A stretch of DNA of 64,000 bases from positions 9,176,001-9,240,000 of the forward strand of contig OZ234494.1 in assembly GCA_965153455.1 (NCBI GenBank), in the 5' to 3' direction. Below, piece after piece: positions 1 through 12,700 of this stretch (position 1 is the stretch's first letter; every line of letters starts with the position of its first letter). Made by a program: the position numbers and the translations under genes. The notes under the pieces were generated by a model that was given only the letters and a program-made list of their open reading frames with translations, was not told where the DNA came from and searched no databases. The DNA is from Sphagnum compactum (Eukaryota > Bryophyta > Sphagnopsida > Sphagnales).

Positions 1-5
1 CATCA

Positions 6-387
6 CTTAGAGCATCTCTGGTGGTGCTCAGTATGTGATACTGCACAGTAAAATTGGATGAAGAAAAGTCAAATAATGCTGGCTTGGCTGAGGAAAATGG
101 TTTTGGCTCAGCATAATTTCACTATTTGCTGTGGCTGGTAAATGGCACAGCACCATTGTGCACCTTCAGAAAAGAGTGTAATTAATATGATCTGACTGAT
201 GCTCAGTGTTTCTGATTGGCTCATCATAATGATTGGTCCAGGTGGTTTGCTATTAGTAGTCCCCCACCTATTTGCTATCCTAGTTTCAGGTTTATGGGTG
301 GGACTGCAAAAAAGTATATAACTAAACTTGGATGTGAAAAACATTTTTGCAGGGTCACATACTGAGCACCGCTGGAGATCCACTTAG
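6..387. mobile_element. MITE-like element with terminal inverted repeats
   Basis: The segments at 6-38 and 355-387 are inverted copies of each other: 33 bases with about 7 mismatches, sharing the exact core GGTGCTCAGTATGTGA. They enclose about 316 bases with no convincing reading frame. This is the structure of a short non-autonomous DNA transposon. No target-site duplication could be recognised, and the left end lies only five bases from the window edge, so the true terminus could be outside. Family is unknown. Confidence 0.5.
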
Positions 388-1150
388 CTCGCCCTAATGG
401 GATCACCTGGCACCTTACCCACAAGAGCTTAACCATACCATAGTACATGATTGTCAATCAATTGGTTTGTCTCGAAGTTCTCCATGCACCACCCTTCTCA
501 AGTTCTGCCTGCAAAGAGAACATGGGAGGTAAAGGGCGAGAGTGAAACCAACACCAGATAATGCACCATGCAAATTGGATGATGGTATGTAAACAGAAAA
601 CTTTTTTCTTATTATGTTCTTGTACTGTAACTAACCACAGTGGTCACCTAATAACTATCCACAAAAAGCACATCCACCTACCTAGTAATCACCAAGTGTC
701 TTGCCTACTTACATATATACATAGAAATACTTATATTAAAGTTATCGGTAAAGTCAGGAAACGACGACACCAGGACCCCTATTTGGTCACATAGGGGATG
801 ATGAGATTTCAAAAAACAGGGGAAAAAAGGACACTGGGCTTCAACCAATCACTGCTGCTGCTATGTGTACTGTAACGATAAATGTTCTCGAGCCTCGTGC
901 ATTTAATCTTGAGTCTGAGAATTTCATACCCTTATTTAGAAAAATTTCATGACTTTGCCGATAACAGACAGGAGGCAACGAAGCATCAAAATGAGGGACA
1001 CAACAACTTTATGAGACTTTATGGAATAACTCTATTACCTACTTACTTATCTAAGATACTAACCCAAGAGACTGCCTCCTAGTTAGGCCCATCCTTGCCA
1101 TTAGTGACACAAAACCATCAAGTCTCATCCCTGGCTGTTGTCACCCAGTA
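388..1150. other. Unassigned intergenic stretch
   Basis: No gene is supported here. Short open frames of 60-80 codons occur on the plus strand (561-794 and 882-1082), but they have no recognisable motifs and no splice context. The base composition is moderate in GC and changes abruptly at about 1150, where the LINE-type island starts. Confidence 0.5.
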
Positions 1151-1275
1151 TTCTCTGCGGCTCGCCGCAGGCTCGCCGCGCCCCCGGTGCTTTGGACACG
1201 TATCAGAGAGGCGCTTGTTTCCTTTGTCCGAATGCTACTTTTTTTAAGTTAATTCTTGAGCGCTTTCTCTTGCTA

Positions 1276-3582
1276 ATGATGGATCTATGCCCTGATGCTG
1301 CAGATCAACAGAACTCGAAGCTCAATGAGTTCGTTCTGGTCTCTAGGAGGATCAGGAAGGCGGGGCTTGGTACTCACGCTTCCTCTCCAACGGACAGAAA
1401 AAGCTCACCGACTGCCAACGGCTCTTTTGTTTTTGCATCGCCAGAGTATCGCGAAGCTCCTTCCAAGCTCATCTCCCCCTTCTCTGGGGATGCGATCGGC
1501 AAGGAAGGAAAAATCGCGAGCTCAGTTCAGGCGTTTTCGGTTGTTTCCCAGGATCTTTCGAGGCTCCAGCTGCAAGGCAAGGAGGCGCAAGCTTCCCCGG
1601 CCAGGAGCGATGGCGATGGCGAACCTCGAGGAGATCCTCTTCAACGGTCGGCTACGCCATTCGCGCCTCTGGAGGTCGCGACAAAAATCCGAGAGAGCAA
1701 ACCCGAAAGCTCGGGCGTTTTGCGCACCCATCAGGTACCTCCGAAAGGAGATTCTTCCCTTCCCCACAAGTCAGATTTTGCTTCTGTACCTGCAGGTCTC
1801 GGAAGAAGCTCGGAGGGCTCGGAGACTACCGCTGCCAGGCAAACGGAAAGGAACGACCTCTCCGCCGCCAGGGCAAAAGCTCCGAAAGCAAGGAACTCGC
1901 AACGGAAGAATTCGAGCAACTCAGTGATCACCCCCTTGCCCCACTCTCTGATCGTGCAGCCAGGCACCGGGACAGGTGCCGCCTCCCCCGAGGGGGAGGC
2001 GGCCCAAGGCCCATCGCCATCGCCAATTGATTACAGCTTGGAAGTAGAAGCGGATTTTCCGATAGACCTAGTGTTGATGATGAAGGAAAACGCGGCCAAA
2101 AAAACAAGAAGAACTGTTATTGGAAGGACTCTAGGGGGCAGAGCAACGCTCAAATCCTTGCTCGACTGCCTCAAACTACATCTCCCGATACCACTTGTCT
2201 CGATCACTCTCCTCACGAGGGGGTACTTCGAGATTTTGTTCGAAGAGGAAGAGGGCGCCAAGGCCACCAGACACCTAACGGCGGTTGAGTGGAGTGGCCT
2301 GAGCCTCTCCTTCTCGCGCTACGCCCCGAACTTCGACGTGAGCTCTCAGGGAGCCGAAGCACAACTCACGCATGCAATCAAGGTGCAATTCCCCGATCTC
2401 CACGAGGAATTCAAGAACACCAGAGCTCTGACATTGATGGCCAGTAAGCTCGGGGAGGTCCTAGAGATCGAGGCGGCGGACTCGTACATCAAAAGGCCCG
2501 CCGGGCCCATGGTAACGATAGAACTCAGAGACATCTCCAAACTCCCAGGATACATAAGGATTCCGTCAATGGCGGAAGGTACAGAGGACACAGTCACCAT
2601 AACGCAAAAAATTTTGTACTCAGGGCTCCCAAACCAATGCAGGAAGTGCAGGCACTTCGGCCACCACGCCCGAGCATGCATCACCAGCAGAAATAAACCC
2701 TGGGAGGGGGCACCAACACCCAACCCCTCAAACTCCAAGGGAGCAAATGGAAAGGAATTAGGAGGAGCCGGAGCTCCTCATCCGAGCAATGCTCAAGCCG
2801 GCAAATAGCTCCGAGCGCGAAACGCGAGGAGAAGCCAAGAGCATGCCGAGACGAACCAGAAGCAGCCAGAAGCTAGCAAGCAAGCAGGCCATCCCGCGCA
2901 GCCTAACATCCGTACCTCCTCCGATGCTCTACCCAACGCAGGAGCAGCACCAAGAAGCACAAAGGATACCTCCGAAAGCTTGGAAACCGACCAGGCTATG
3001 GCGGACCCAACAACCCCCCCAGGCCCCAGGCAAGCCAAGCCAAGCCCAACGGCCAGAACTCGCCCTGAGAACCCTCTCTTGGAGCAACCAAACTTTGGCT
3101 ACAGGTCGGAAGCTCCTCATCAGACATATCTCTCGGCCGCTAACGCTAATCCGTTCGCGGCATTGGAAACGATTAATTCAGAGGAAGAGGACCTCAAGCA
3201 TACTCAGGAGGAAACGGGCGAACGATGGGTTTTTCAAGCGAGCAGGAAGCAAGCTCCCAGACTTGTCTCGCCTAGGAAAGCTCCGCCCCCCTCTCCAACC
3301 CACACCCCAACGCAAGATTGCGCATCAGGAAGCAGAAGAAAGAGAACCCGCTCAGAGGTACACAACTCCTTCTTTACCTCTTTGGGCATCTCTGTACCCC
3401 CGGGACAAGAATACGCCAGAGCAAGAGTCTGGCCGGTTTTGTCCAGGGAAAGAGACAACCAGAAGGAGATTTTAGTCAATGTCAAGAGCAACGACTTGCC
3501 AAACCTTCCACTCCACATCAGATGCATGAGTGCATCCGAAGAGGAATGGACCCCGGCGTCGGCCCTTGAAGAGCTAACCTAA
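1276..3582 (+). pseudogene. LINE-type ORF1 (DUF4283-like plus CCHC zinc knuckle), one in-frame TAG
   Basis: This is a gag-like nucleic-acid-binding protein of the kind encoded by ORF1 of plant L1 LINEs. The frame is open upstream, but the first ATG pair is at 1276/1279. From that start, a low-complexity Ser/Pro/Lys-rich N-terminus is followed by a DUF4283-like domain (about residues 262-420) and a CCHC knuckle, CRKCRHFGHHARAC (residues 455-468). The frame stops at a TAG at 2806-2808, yet stays open in the same frame from 2809 to 3582. One C-to-T change of CAG would explain the TAG, so I read this as one ORF of about 768 codons with a nonsense mutation. No endonuclease or reverse transcriptase frame follows; the downstream DNA is T-rich and AT-rich. 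The GC content is far above both flanks. A domesticated single-ORF gene is a less likely alternative. Confidence 0.7.
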
Positions 3583-4990
3583 GAAGATTTTAAAGGTTTT
3601 TTGCCCTATTTTTCCAACAAAATTCTGTTTTCTAAAATGCTAGAAGAATTATTATTTTGTTTTTTTTCTTATGTTTGTCCTAATTTAATTTTCTTTTGTT
3701 TTCCCCCTCTTTTTCCATTTTTTCTGGTTTTTAAATTTCCAAAATATGAAATTTGCTTTTCTATTTCCTTTATTTCCTATTTTGAATTTTTTTTCCCAAT
3801 TTTTCTTTTTTTTAAAATCCAGTAGATGATATATATTCATACCCATATAATTTTTTTGGGGTTTGGTTTCCATTTTTCAAACTCACATACAATGTGTATG
3901 ATGTGTTTGATGCAAACTTTGAATAACTATGAAATACCAATTTGTAACCCATGTCATTCACTCTAATTGTATCATTATCAATTTTACATTCATCAACATG
4001 CTACTAAGGTGGTTACAACAAGAACTTATCAACGAACATATGGGGTGTTTCATGAAAGTAATTTTAGAAAGGGGTTGCTTGAAGTTAGAGAGTAGCATGT
4101 ACATATTATTTAGGTTTCTTTGGCATAAACAATGGCATGGAATTCACGTTTTTATTTTTTGGACACTTAAAAAGTTTTGAGAGATGTGATATTTGCATCA
4201 ATACATATAAGTTTTGTTTTATTGCAATTATAACCTCACGTTTGTATTATGTTTGCATGCCTTGAATGTGAGCATTGTATTAATATTTTGTTGAAATTTA
4301 CCCTAAAAATACGAGTTTCAAACATATTGCAATGTTGCATTATTGTTCTAAAAAACCTTCAAAAATATAAAGTTCAATGTGAAATATTTGCATAAGGGTC
4401 ACAAGATAAACATTAGTTTTGTTAGAATGATTCTGCAATACCCACATTTAAAGCATAAAATGTCAATTGGTATGTTTGGATGGTTTGTGTAATATTCAAA
4501 TGTCGAGCATAAAATATGTATGTTCAATGAAAAAAATGATGATAAAATAAAAAATTGTGATCAATAATAGAAGAAATAATTTAAAACAAAAAAGAAAATA
4601 ATAATTTAGTAAGAGAAATTGTTTTTTAAAAAAAATTAATTAAAATTGGGAACAAAAACAAATAAAGAAAAATAAAATGCTAGCGTTTTGGTCACAAAAT
4701 ATATAATAATTATTGAGGTGTATTGTATTTCAAATAACATTATTTTCATATGTGGGTATTGAATTTTGTGATTGGACCTTCCACTATTTTAGTTCCTAAC
4801 AATAATTACCAAAATATGCAATACCTACATGTGGGTCACAAAAGTTGATCAAATGTGCAATACCTGCATTTATGGGTTATCATTTATTGACATAAAAACA
4901 TCCAATATGATTAAAATGGTTGTTAGTTCATTTAATGAAATACTTTCATATTTTGTATATCATACATTGACAAACATTAACATTGTGTAA
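3583..4990. other. AT-rich gene-free DNA after the LINE-type ORF
   Basis: The stretch begins with T-rich runs (about 3600-3830) and continues as very AT-rich DNA without long frames. Nothing coding is seen. The T-rich part could be the 3' untranslated tail of the LINE-type element, but no poly(A) end or target-site duplication was recognised. Confidence 0.5.
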
Positions 4991-4994
4991 ATGA

Positions 4995-5070
4995 TAGGTA
5001 GGTAGGTGGGTGGGTGGGTAGGTAAGTTAATAGGTATGTAGGTAGGTTGGTGGTTAGGCAGGTAAGTATG
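4995..5070. repeat. TAGG/TGGG tetranucleotide tract
   Basis: Degenerate runs of GTAG, GTGG and GTAT units, such as TAGGTAGGTGGGTGGG, occupy this segment. Similar tracts recur at about 17635-17830, 20035-20110 and 24100-24160. They are not the plant telomere unit TTTAGGG. Confidence 0.7.
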
Positions 5071-5204
5071 TACACAAATAAAAAACCAATGAGGTCAATA
5101 ATGTAATTAGGTCAATAAGATAATTAGATCAATAGGGTATCCAAAAAATTATATTAAAATATTTTGTATTGAAAGTAGTCTTTGAGTTAATTTTTTAAAA
5201 TATA

Positions 5205-6075
5205 AAAGTGTTGTCAAAGGTAGAGGTTTTGCCAATAGATATAAATTTAGCCATGAAAAAATTTAAAAATTTTCAAAAAATGAAAATTTAACCAAAAATA
5301 AATAAAGGTCTTGCCAACAAGTAGAGGTTTAGCCATGAAGAGATAAAATTTTGCCAATAGGTATAAATTTAGCCATGAAAAAATTCTAAAATTTTCAAAA
5401 ATTGGAAATTTAACTAAGAAAAAATAAAGGTGTTGTCAACAAATAAAGGTTTAGCCATGAAAAGATGAAAGTTTTGCCAAGAGGTATAGGTTTAGCCAAG
5501 AAGAATTAATTTTTTTTCCAATTTATAGAGGCTTAAGCAATAAAAAGTAAAGGTTTTACTAAAAGGCAAAAGTTTAGCAAAAAACAAATAAACATTTTAT
5601 TAAGGTTTAGAGGTTTAGTAAAAAAGAACTAAAAGTTTCTCTAAATGGTAGAGGTTTAGCTAAGAAAAGATATAGGTATTATTGAAAGTTAAATATTTAG
5701 CTAAGAAGAGGTTAAGGTTTTGTCAAGACATATAAGTTTAATCAAGAATAAATAAAACTTTTGCCAATGTTTAGTGGTTTAACCATGAAAAGATGGAAGG
5801 TTTGTCAAAAAATATAAGTTTTGCCAAGAAAAATTAAAAGTTTTGACAAAAGGTAAAGGTTTAACCAAGAAAATATATAAGTTTCGTTGAAAAATAACGA
5901 TTTTATTATGAAGAGATAGAAGTTTTACCAAGAGATAGAGGTTTAGCTAAGAAGATAAATCTTTATAACACGTAAAAGTTTAACCATGAAAAGATGGAGA
6001 TTTTGCCAATAAGAGTTAAAAGTTGTGCCTAAAGACAAAAGTTTAGCTAAGAGAAAAGTTTAGCCATGAAAAAAC
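5205..6075. repeat. Degenerate minisatellite, unit about 36-42 bases
   Basis: Two alternating half-units, one like AGGTTTAGCCAAGAAAAGAT and one like AAAGTTTTGCCAAGAGGTA, recur about 20 times with many substitutions and small indels. The halves resemble each other (GTTTAGCCA and GTTTTGCCA), so the array probably grew from an about 20-base unit. It is flanked by related direct repeats at about 5060-5150 and 6084-6170 (shared core GGTCAATAATGTA). It is non-coding. Confidence 0.7.
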
Positions 6076-6179
6076 AGAGAATAGGTAAGTAAGGGGTTGG
6101 TATGTAGAAACAAAATGTAGGTCAATAATGTAGCTAGGTCAGTAGGGTAACTAGGGAATTAGGGTGATTATGTTGGAGG

Positions 6180-8300
6180 GTAGTATGGTCAGGGTTGAGA
6201 AAAAAACACCCAAAAAATAAAAAGGATCAAAGGTCAGCAGCCCAAAAAGGTTGATTGTGTTACAATGTTGGACAGCAGGGTCAACTGGTGCACTGGTGAG
6301 TGCTGGTTCACTCTGGCCCTCATCCCCAAGATGAGAACTGAATTACAAACTAAAACTCGCTTACATTAGTTGACAACATCCCAAAGGAAGGGGCAAAATG
6401 ATCTTTAATCATTTATCTTGGTAATTGAGTTAAGAGTAAATAAACCCATTTGGAATTTTGAACAAAACCGTCCTTTTCTCAAGGTTCCAGATGACGGCGG
6501 AGAACCCATCTCTTGATCACTTGATTCTATTTGATGTGTCATGCGCTACTACATTGGCACCCAAAACTATTGAAACTAGTAAAATCACACACATGAAACA
6601 TGCACACAATCCAATGTACTCACTTACAAACTGCATGAATCCACAGTTCAAAACATACATAAAACAAAACTTGGGACCAATCCAACATCCTCCGATGCCC
6701 TTGGTGTGCTCCAAAAATCTTGAAAATGCTAAAGCTGAGACTCCAGATACACTTATTGGGAATCAACTTTCAAACATGAAAAAGCTGATACTTATTCACA
6801 GTGAATAACAAATAAACCCTTACCAAAAAAAATTAATGTTTTGGAATAATACTTGATACCAGCCTTGGGGAGCGGGGGGAGGAGATAATTTTCACACTGT
6901 GACAACAAAAACAATGTGGAAATTCAATTTTAAGTGTAAATTCGAAAAGAATTGCCCAAATCTTGAAAATTGTCATCAAACTTTCAAAACCACAAAATTT
7001 TATTGTTAAAAAATTATTCTAAATTTAAAAATTAGAAATTAGAAAACAATAAATAAATAAAAACCTGCTTGACACATGTGACTTTGCCAAAGTTTATTAA
7101 CAAAGACACCAAATGAGAGAGGAAGTGAGAGTACAAGAGGAGAGGGCCTAAGTCTAAGTTGAATGCAATAAAGATTGTTGAAGACTAGGGGACTGATTGT
7201 CAATAACCCACCTCAACTACCAACTACGTGTAACAAGTTTGCAGCAGGAGATCCTATTTGGATACTATTTGTATTGAAGCAAAAAGGAAATGGAAATTTT
7301 CTTATATGGAATCCCCAGGAATGAAATCAAAGAGAAGAAGGCCTTATGTATGTCATGAATAATTTTGGGCTTGAGGTTTGACAGATATTAGTCATGTGCA
7401 CAACAAACGGATGTGCAATGACATCTTCACGTTGATTCACAGTTGATTCACATAGCTACAATGTTTCCCACCATTAATTCACATCACATGTTCACGTGGA
7501 CCAAAGTGGAACCAGCAGCCGACCAATTGTCTCATCTAAGAAAAAACCTGAATAAAACATCAAAACTGGTTTGGTTTATACATTCTGCATTGCCTAGAAT
7601 AAAACCATTGCAGAAAAAGGAGTAGCAATTCCTAGAAGAAACCACAGAGAACAAAGATTAACCAGCAGGGAACACTGGAATTGCTAGGAGCTCTGCAACC
7701 AGTGATTGCACTTCATCAGTTCGGTGTGATTGTCAGTTTCTAATTGCCAGCAGAGGCTCGGTCTCAGAATAGACAGAAAAGCACCGACCTACTCATCCAT
7801 GTTTATGGCACTCTCTCAGTGATATGTTAGTCATGCCACAGAATCAGACACCAGCTGCTCAGACACAAGCCTGACATATATCTGAGATTGCAAAGAAAAC
7901 TCCACAACAACCAATTTTGAAGGTGGTAATTATGTCAGTTCCATAGAGTCAAGGAAAGAATGAGCAAACCACAGGAACTGTCAACATACATTTGACACAG
8001 AACTTAGTCCCTGTTTCATAGGAGCCCAAAATTTGTTGAGGCTGCTGAACATGGAGCTGCTAGTTCTGCATCATAGCAGTCCCAATCAAGCAGCACATCA
8101 CTTCTGGATTGAAAATTTTCTCCTATGCCTGCATTGCTGCACAACTGTGGCATTTCAAATGGCTCCAAATAAACTAACAGAACAAAATAGATCTTCAGGA
8201 GCGTTTTTAGCCCATTTCATAGCCCCTGGAACTCTAAACCTCAATGTGAAACTAGTTGTCTGAGCATCAGACAGACGGTTCACTAGCGAGTAGCTATTCT
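6180..8300. other. Unassigned intergenic DNA
   Basis: GC content rises gradually from the AT-rich side. The longest plus-strand frame is 6458-6808, 116 codons, without a recognisable domain. No gene, RNA or mobile element could be supported. Confidence 0.4.
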
Positions 8301-8335
8301 GGGAGGATGGAGAACTAGGAGGTATTGAAAGTTGC

Positions 8336-9209
8336 TCACCCCATTACAAACAGACTATATCTAATGCCTCTGCAATCAAGCAAAACCAAGTACAGAAGAG
8401 GACAGTACGTTGAATTGAAGCATGCTGATGAGGACAATCCATGAGGCGTAAGGGTGGCTGTACTTGTTGCTAAAGTGAAACCAAGCGTGTCTTTGCCATG
8501 TGAAGGTGGACCTCCATCAACTTGTTCAAATCCAACCAAGTTGAAGCCTTTCATCTGTAGTCAGTGGGCTTCCATAAGCTCATTCTCTGGCACATACACC
8601 ATCAAGATACCACCTCTAGCCAACAAATTGAGGTCAGAGTCAAATTTGTGTTCACCCACTGTGGTGATTGAGCTTACACAACATGTCCCATGGCAGAAAG
8701 AGAGGGGCAAAGAATGTGCCACAGTTTGGTTAGTTTCAAACAAGCTTGAAGTCAACCTGCCTTACTTTCCTTTTAAGAGTACTCCAAATATTTCTGTAGC
8801 TTGCTGACTTCCAACAGCCACATTTGGTGTCTGAAGCTAGAATCATGATATCTTCTCTTGAGAATCTCTCGGATTGCATCCTTGGGACAATCCATGCATT
8901 GATCAGCATTTGATATGGAACCAAGCCACTGCTGCTGCTGGTCAAAATCTGGATAGAGGCCAAAAGCTCATAGATGATGCACACTTTGTATGCCAGACTG
9001 GTAAAAGTGCTGCTGCTTTCTACCTTTCACCATGAAAAGGATGTGCCATGGGAAAAGCCATAGTGATGACCAGTTGCTTGCAATGTAAGCAGAATCATGC
9101 CATTCATAAAACATTCATTTTTTCCTGTACCCATGCTAGCCTCAACCCCCAAAAACTCCTCAGTACAACAGACAATCCTAGACCCATGGTGGCTGAACCA
9201 TTCAACCAT
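8336..9209 (-). pseudogene. Possible coding relic, unidentified
   Basis: Several adjacent minus-strand frames look protein-like but do not join into one gene: 9209-9027 (with GSRIVCCTEEFLGVEASMG), about 8960-8770 in another frame (with AIREILKRRYHDSSFRHQM), 8755-8561 (with LLARGGILMVYVPENELM) and 8554-8336 (with KGFNLVGFEQVDGGPPSHG). The last two are in one frame, separated by a single TGA near 8565. The part with LARGGILMVYVPENEL followed by a second strand faintly resembles the end of a class I methyltransferase fold, which is only a guess. It lies downstream of UPF3 and could partly be its 3' untranslated region. Confidence 0.2.
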
Positions 9210-9701
9210 GCCATCTTAACATGGACAAGTAAACTTCTCTCATCCAAAAACCTCCAATCAAAAAAGGGCCAAAAGAACTTATAAATGTACCAAACAGAGA
9301 GCACCAGTGACTTTGTGAGCAGAAGAACATCTTACCAGATGTAGAGGACCATTATCCACCTGTCACTGTCTTTTGAACAGCAACCCACACTTGCTTCTGC
9401 GACAACACATATGGGCAGGTTTAGGTGTTTTGGGATACAGACAGCTGTTCACACAAGACATATTTGAGGACTGTCATCAAAAATTAAATGAGAGCAGAGA
9501 ATGCATCCACATACCTCATTGATTCCCAACATGGGAGGACCTCTCCCTCTTTTCAATGGTTTGCTTGCAAGCTCTACTCCACTAATGGCTACTTCCCCCT
9601 CTCTAGGGCCTTGTCCATTTCGCTCATGACGACTCCCCTGCCTATGACCACCACCTGTACCTCAAGCAAAGCTGCTGTTAAGTCTCTAATAATATGTTCC
9701 T

Positions 9702-12700
9702 TCATGCACTTATCAGACTTACTGAATACTGACAATCTTGACCATTACACAGTATTCCTGCCTCAAATGGAAAGCCCACTCCTGTCTGACTCCATATTTC
9801 ATTCCATATGGGCCAAGGCTGTAAAATGTAAATGAATGAGTGAGTACCATGTTCATTCCAATAGGGCCCCTCTTGCTTCCTTCTATCCTCCATTACTGAA
9901 GGTTGTGGGGGCACAACTGCATGGTCCTCATCTTCCTTATTTTGTCTGCCACCTGGGGATTTTCCATTAGTATCATTTTTCAGATCCCCTTGACTTGGCA
10001 CCTGTATATCCTGTGCTGTCAACATGGCTCCTGTGGTCATGCCTCCTCGCCGAGAACTTTGACTTCTGGTCTCCACATACCGAGTTTTTCCATACATAGA
10101 ACTTCCACTGCCTACTCCTGCCAACATAGACATCAGTGAGCAGCTCATTACACAACATTCAAGCTACTCTCCTCTTCACCAGGGGAAAAAAAGGCTTTAG
10201 CACCTTAGCCCACTTCAACCCAAGAAAATTTCAGCCATAGAGATGCACCTTCCCACAACATGGCCATCTGATGGTAGTCTACAATGATCTGCAAAATCTA
10301 ATGGGGCATCCACCATCAAAACATTATGTTGAACAGTTCAAAAGACTTTCATTCATACCTGAACTTTGCTGAGACTCTGAGCCTCGCCCATTAGATCCTG
10401 ATTTCACACCCTGTTTGTGATGGTTTCCATTCTCTCCCTCCTCTCCCTTGGGAACAGCTTCAATTTCTGAACGTGAATTCACCAGTGGAGACTCAGGTGA
10501 AATCACAGCTGCTGGTGTGGGGACTGCAGAGGAAATACCAGATGATGCTTCTGAACCAACTGCAACAGTGTCAGAACGACGTCGGGGGGTCCAGACTGGC
10601 CGATCAGGCCTGTCTTTGTTCCTCAAGTGCCTTGCATCTTGGCGATCAGACACAGAAACAGATAGAACTCCATCACTTGCAGCCATGTTGCTACCCTTCT
10701 CTTTGACATGATTTGACCCACCGATGTTATCATTCTGAGAGACACCAGATTCCACCTCTGAACTTGTAGACGGAGGCAGAAGGAGAGAGACAGTCTGATC
10801 TTTGCTGGCCAGGCGAATAGCATGTGGACGTGGGGGCCACTTCCCTGCTCTCTCCAATGGCTGCTGGGACAATCCCTTTGGGTCCACAGGGATGGATGTT
10901 GTAGCACCTCCATGTTGAGACAAAGCAACCTGTACACGGTCCCTTACTGACAAGCCTGCTTGAGGAGAGGTCTTTCCTGATTCCCTGCGATGACTTTGTT
11001 TGGATGTGGAATTGGTGATGGCTGCACTTGCTGCTGCTGTGGCCCGAGAAGCTAACACTACCTGCTGCAGCTGCACACTGCCTGATGTCCCTTTTGCAGA
11101 TGCTGGGCTGCGATTCCGTTGGTTTGGAGCCAAATCCCCACATGAATCATCACTCAGCAGCGCAGTGCCCACTTGTCCAACATTCTGGACATTGCATGCC
11201 ATGGAATAACTTCTTATGAAGAGCAAAAGGAACTACTGACAAATACTTTGATTCCTCAAAGGCAGTAATCACAGGGCAATGACAAGAAACACATCCAATA
11301 GATCAACATGCCTCAGTTATACCAGTTCTAACCAACACTGAAATACAGCAAGAAAACTGCCATCAAACAGACCCGGTGGTCAAGATGCAAACTTTGGAAC
11401 CAATTGCAAATTTCTGGCACTTACTGTTGAAGTTTGTTTATCCTTGTCTTTAGAATTCAACACTTGCTTCTTCTTGGAATCCCTTTTGCTTGCTTCTTTT
11501 GCATCTCCATTAGCTATAGCTGTATCACCTGGACTTGCCACCAGAGAAAAACCCTTTCCAAGCAATAGCCCTCCAATCCCAGATTGCTCCACATCACCTG
11601 CCAGGCCATGCATTGCTCCACTATCTGAACCTGTGAGCAAAGCAGATAACATGATCAAATGGTTTGCCATGACCCAAGAATTATGACTGCTCACTACTTT
11701 GCTGTCAAGCACCTCTGGTGTAGGCAACAGAAATGAAGCCATAATGGAATGCTTTCAGGAAATAGCCTATCTTTAGATTCACATACAAATGGGGCATATA
11801 TACAACCAGAGACGTCAGGCACATACCTGCTGGTGTTTCTGAAGAATCCTTTAGTAAGATGATATGCTCCTTGGTGGGGTCCATGCGTGAGTTTCCAACA
11901 TTGCCCCTGAAAGGTGAGGCTGCAATTACAACAGCATCCCGCAAAGATTTCTTGTCTCTGCCTTCATTTATTTCCCTTTTTTTCCTATACATCAGGATCT
12001 CCTTTTCTCTGCGTTGCTGCTCTTCTTGTCGGGGATTTGCCCCATGAGACACCACTTCCTTATTAGCCACTGCACTCTCTGAGACATGCTGCACAGGTCA
12101 AAGCCCTCTCATCAAGATTTTCTCCAGACTCAGAAATCAGGCAGACATGATATATGTATAAAAAGAGGTACAATTGACTCCATATCCCCAATCCAAACCC
12201 AGCTATAAGCATGCACCATTGCTCCAAACACATCAACAACCAGCTCTAGTATACCCAATTGGTTACTTGGTATAGCCATACTACCAGAAGCATCCTTGTG
12301 AGACCTTATTGAATTCAAATATGCTTCAGGTTCCTGAAGGGTACTTACAGTTGGAGTACCAGGCCTGCTTCTATCTGAACTTCGTCGCTGCGAGAGATTA
12401 TAAGTCACAGCTCCGGCATTGCTAGCCCGGGCAGCTATCTTGGTATTTGCTGATATAGCCCTCTGCTTTCACAGCTCACAAGCAACTTGTCATTCCACAA
12501 TGCACTACATTCTATTCGAAGTCCATGAGCTACAAAATATTCCATGGCTTCTTCTTCCCAGTTCCATTTCATTGGCCTGGATGTTGGGACTGTTCCTACA
12601 CACCCAGTAAGAGGGTGCAGTCCCAGCATCCACAATTGGCATATTCATATAATCACAAGCTTAGTACATATTCTGAAGTCCTCAATACTTATGATTCTAG

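Noticed and set aside
3601-3825. Phe-rich 74-codon frame after the LINE-type ORF
   Set aside because: It is a translation of T-rich low-complexity sequence.
4995-5070. Telomeric or interstitial telomere DNA in the TAGG tracts
   Set aside because: The unit is GTAG/TAGG, not TTTAGGG, and it is highly degenerate.
5205-6075. CRISPR-like array
   Set aside because: Repeats are degenerate, spacers are not unique or constant in length, and the DNA is a plant nuclear genome.
10448-10711. Plus-strand frames opposite UPF3 exon 9
   Set aside because: They are antisense shadows of the coding exon, whose frame is supported by the exon-junction-binding motif.
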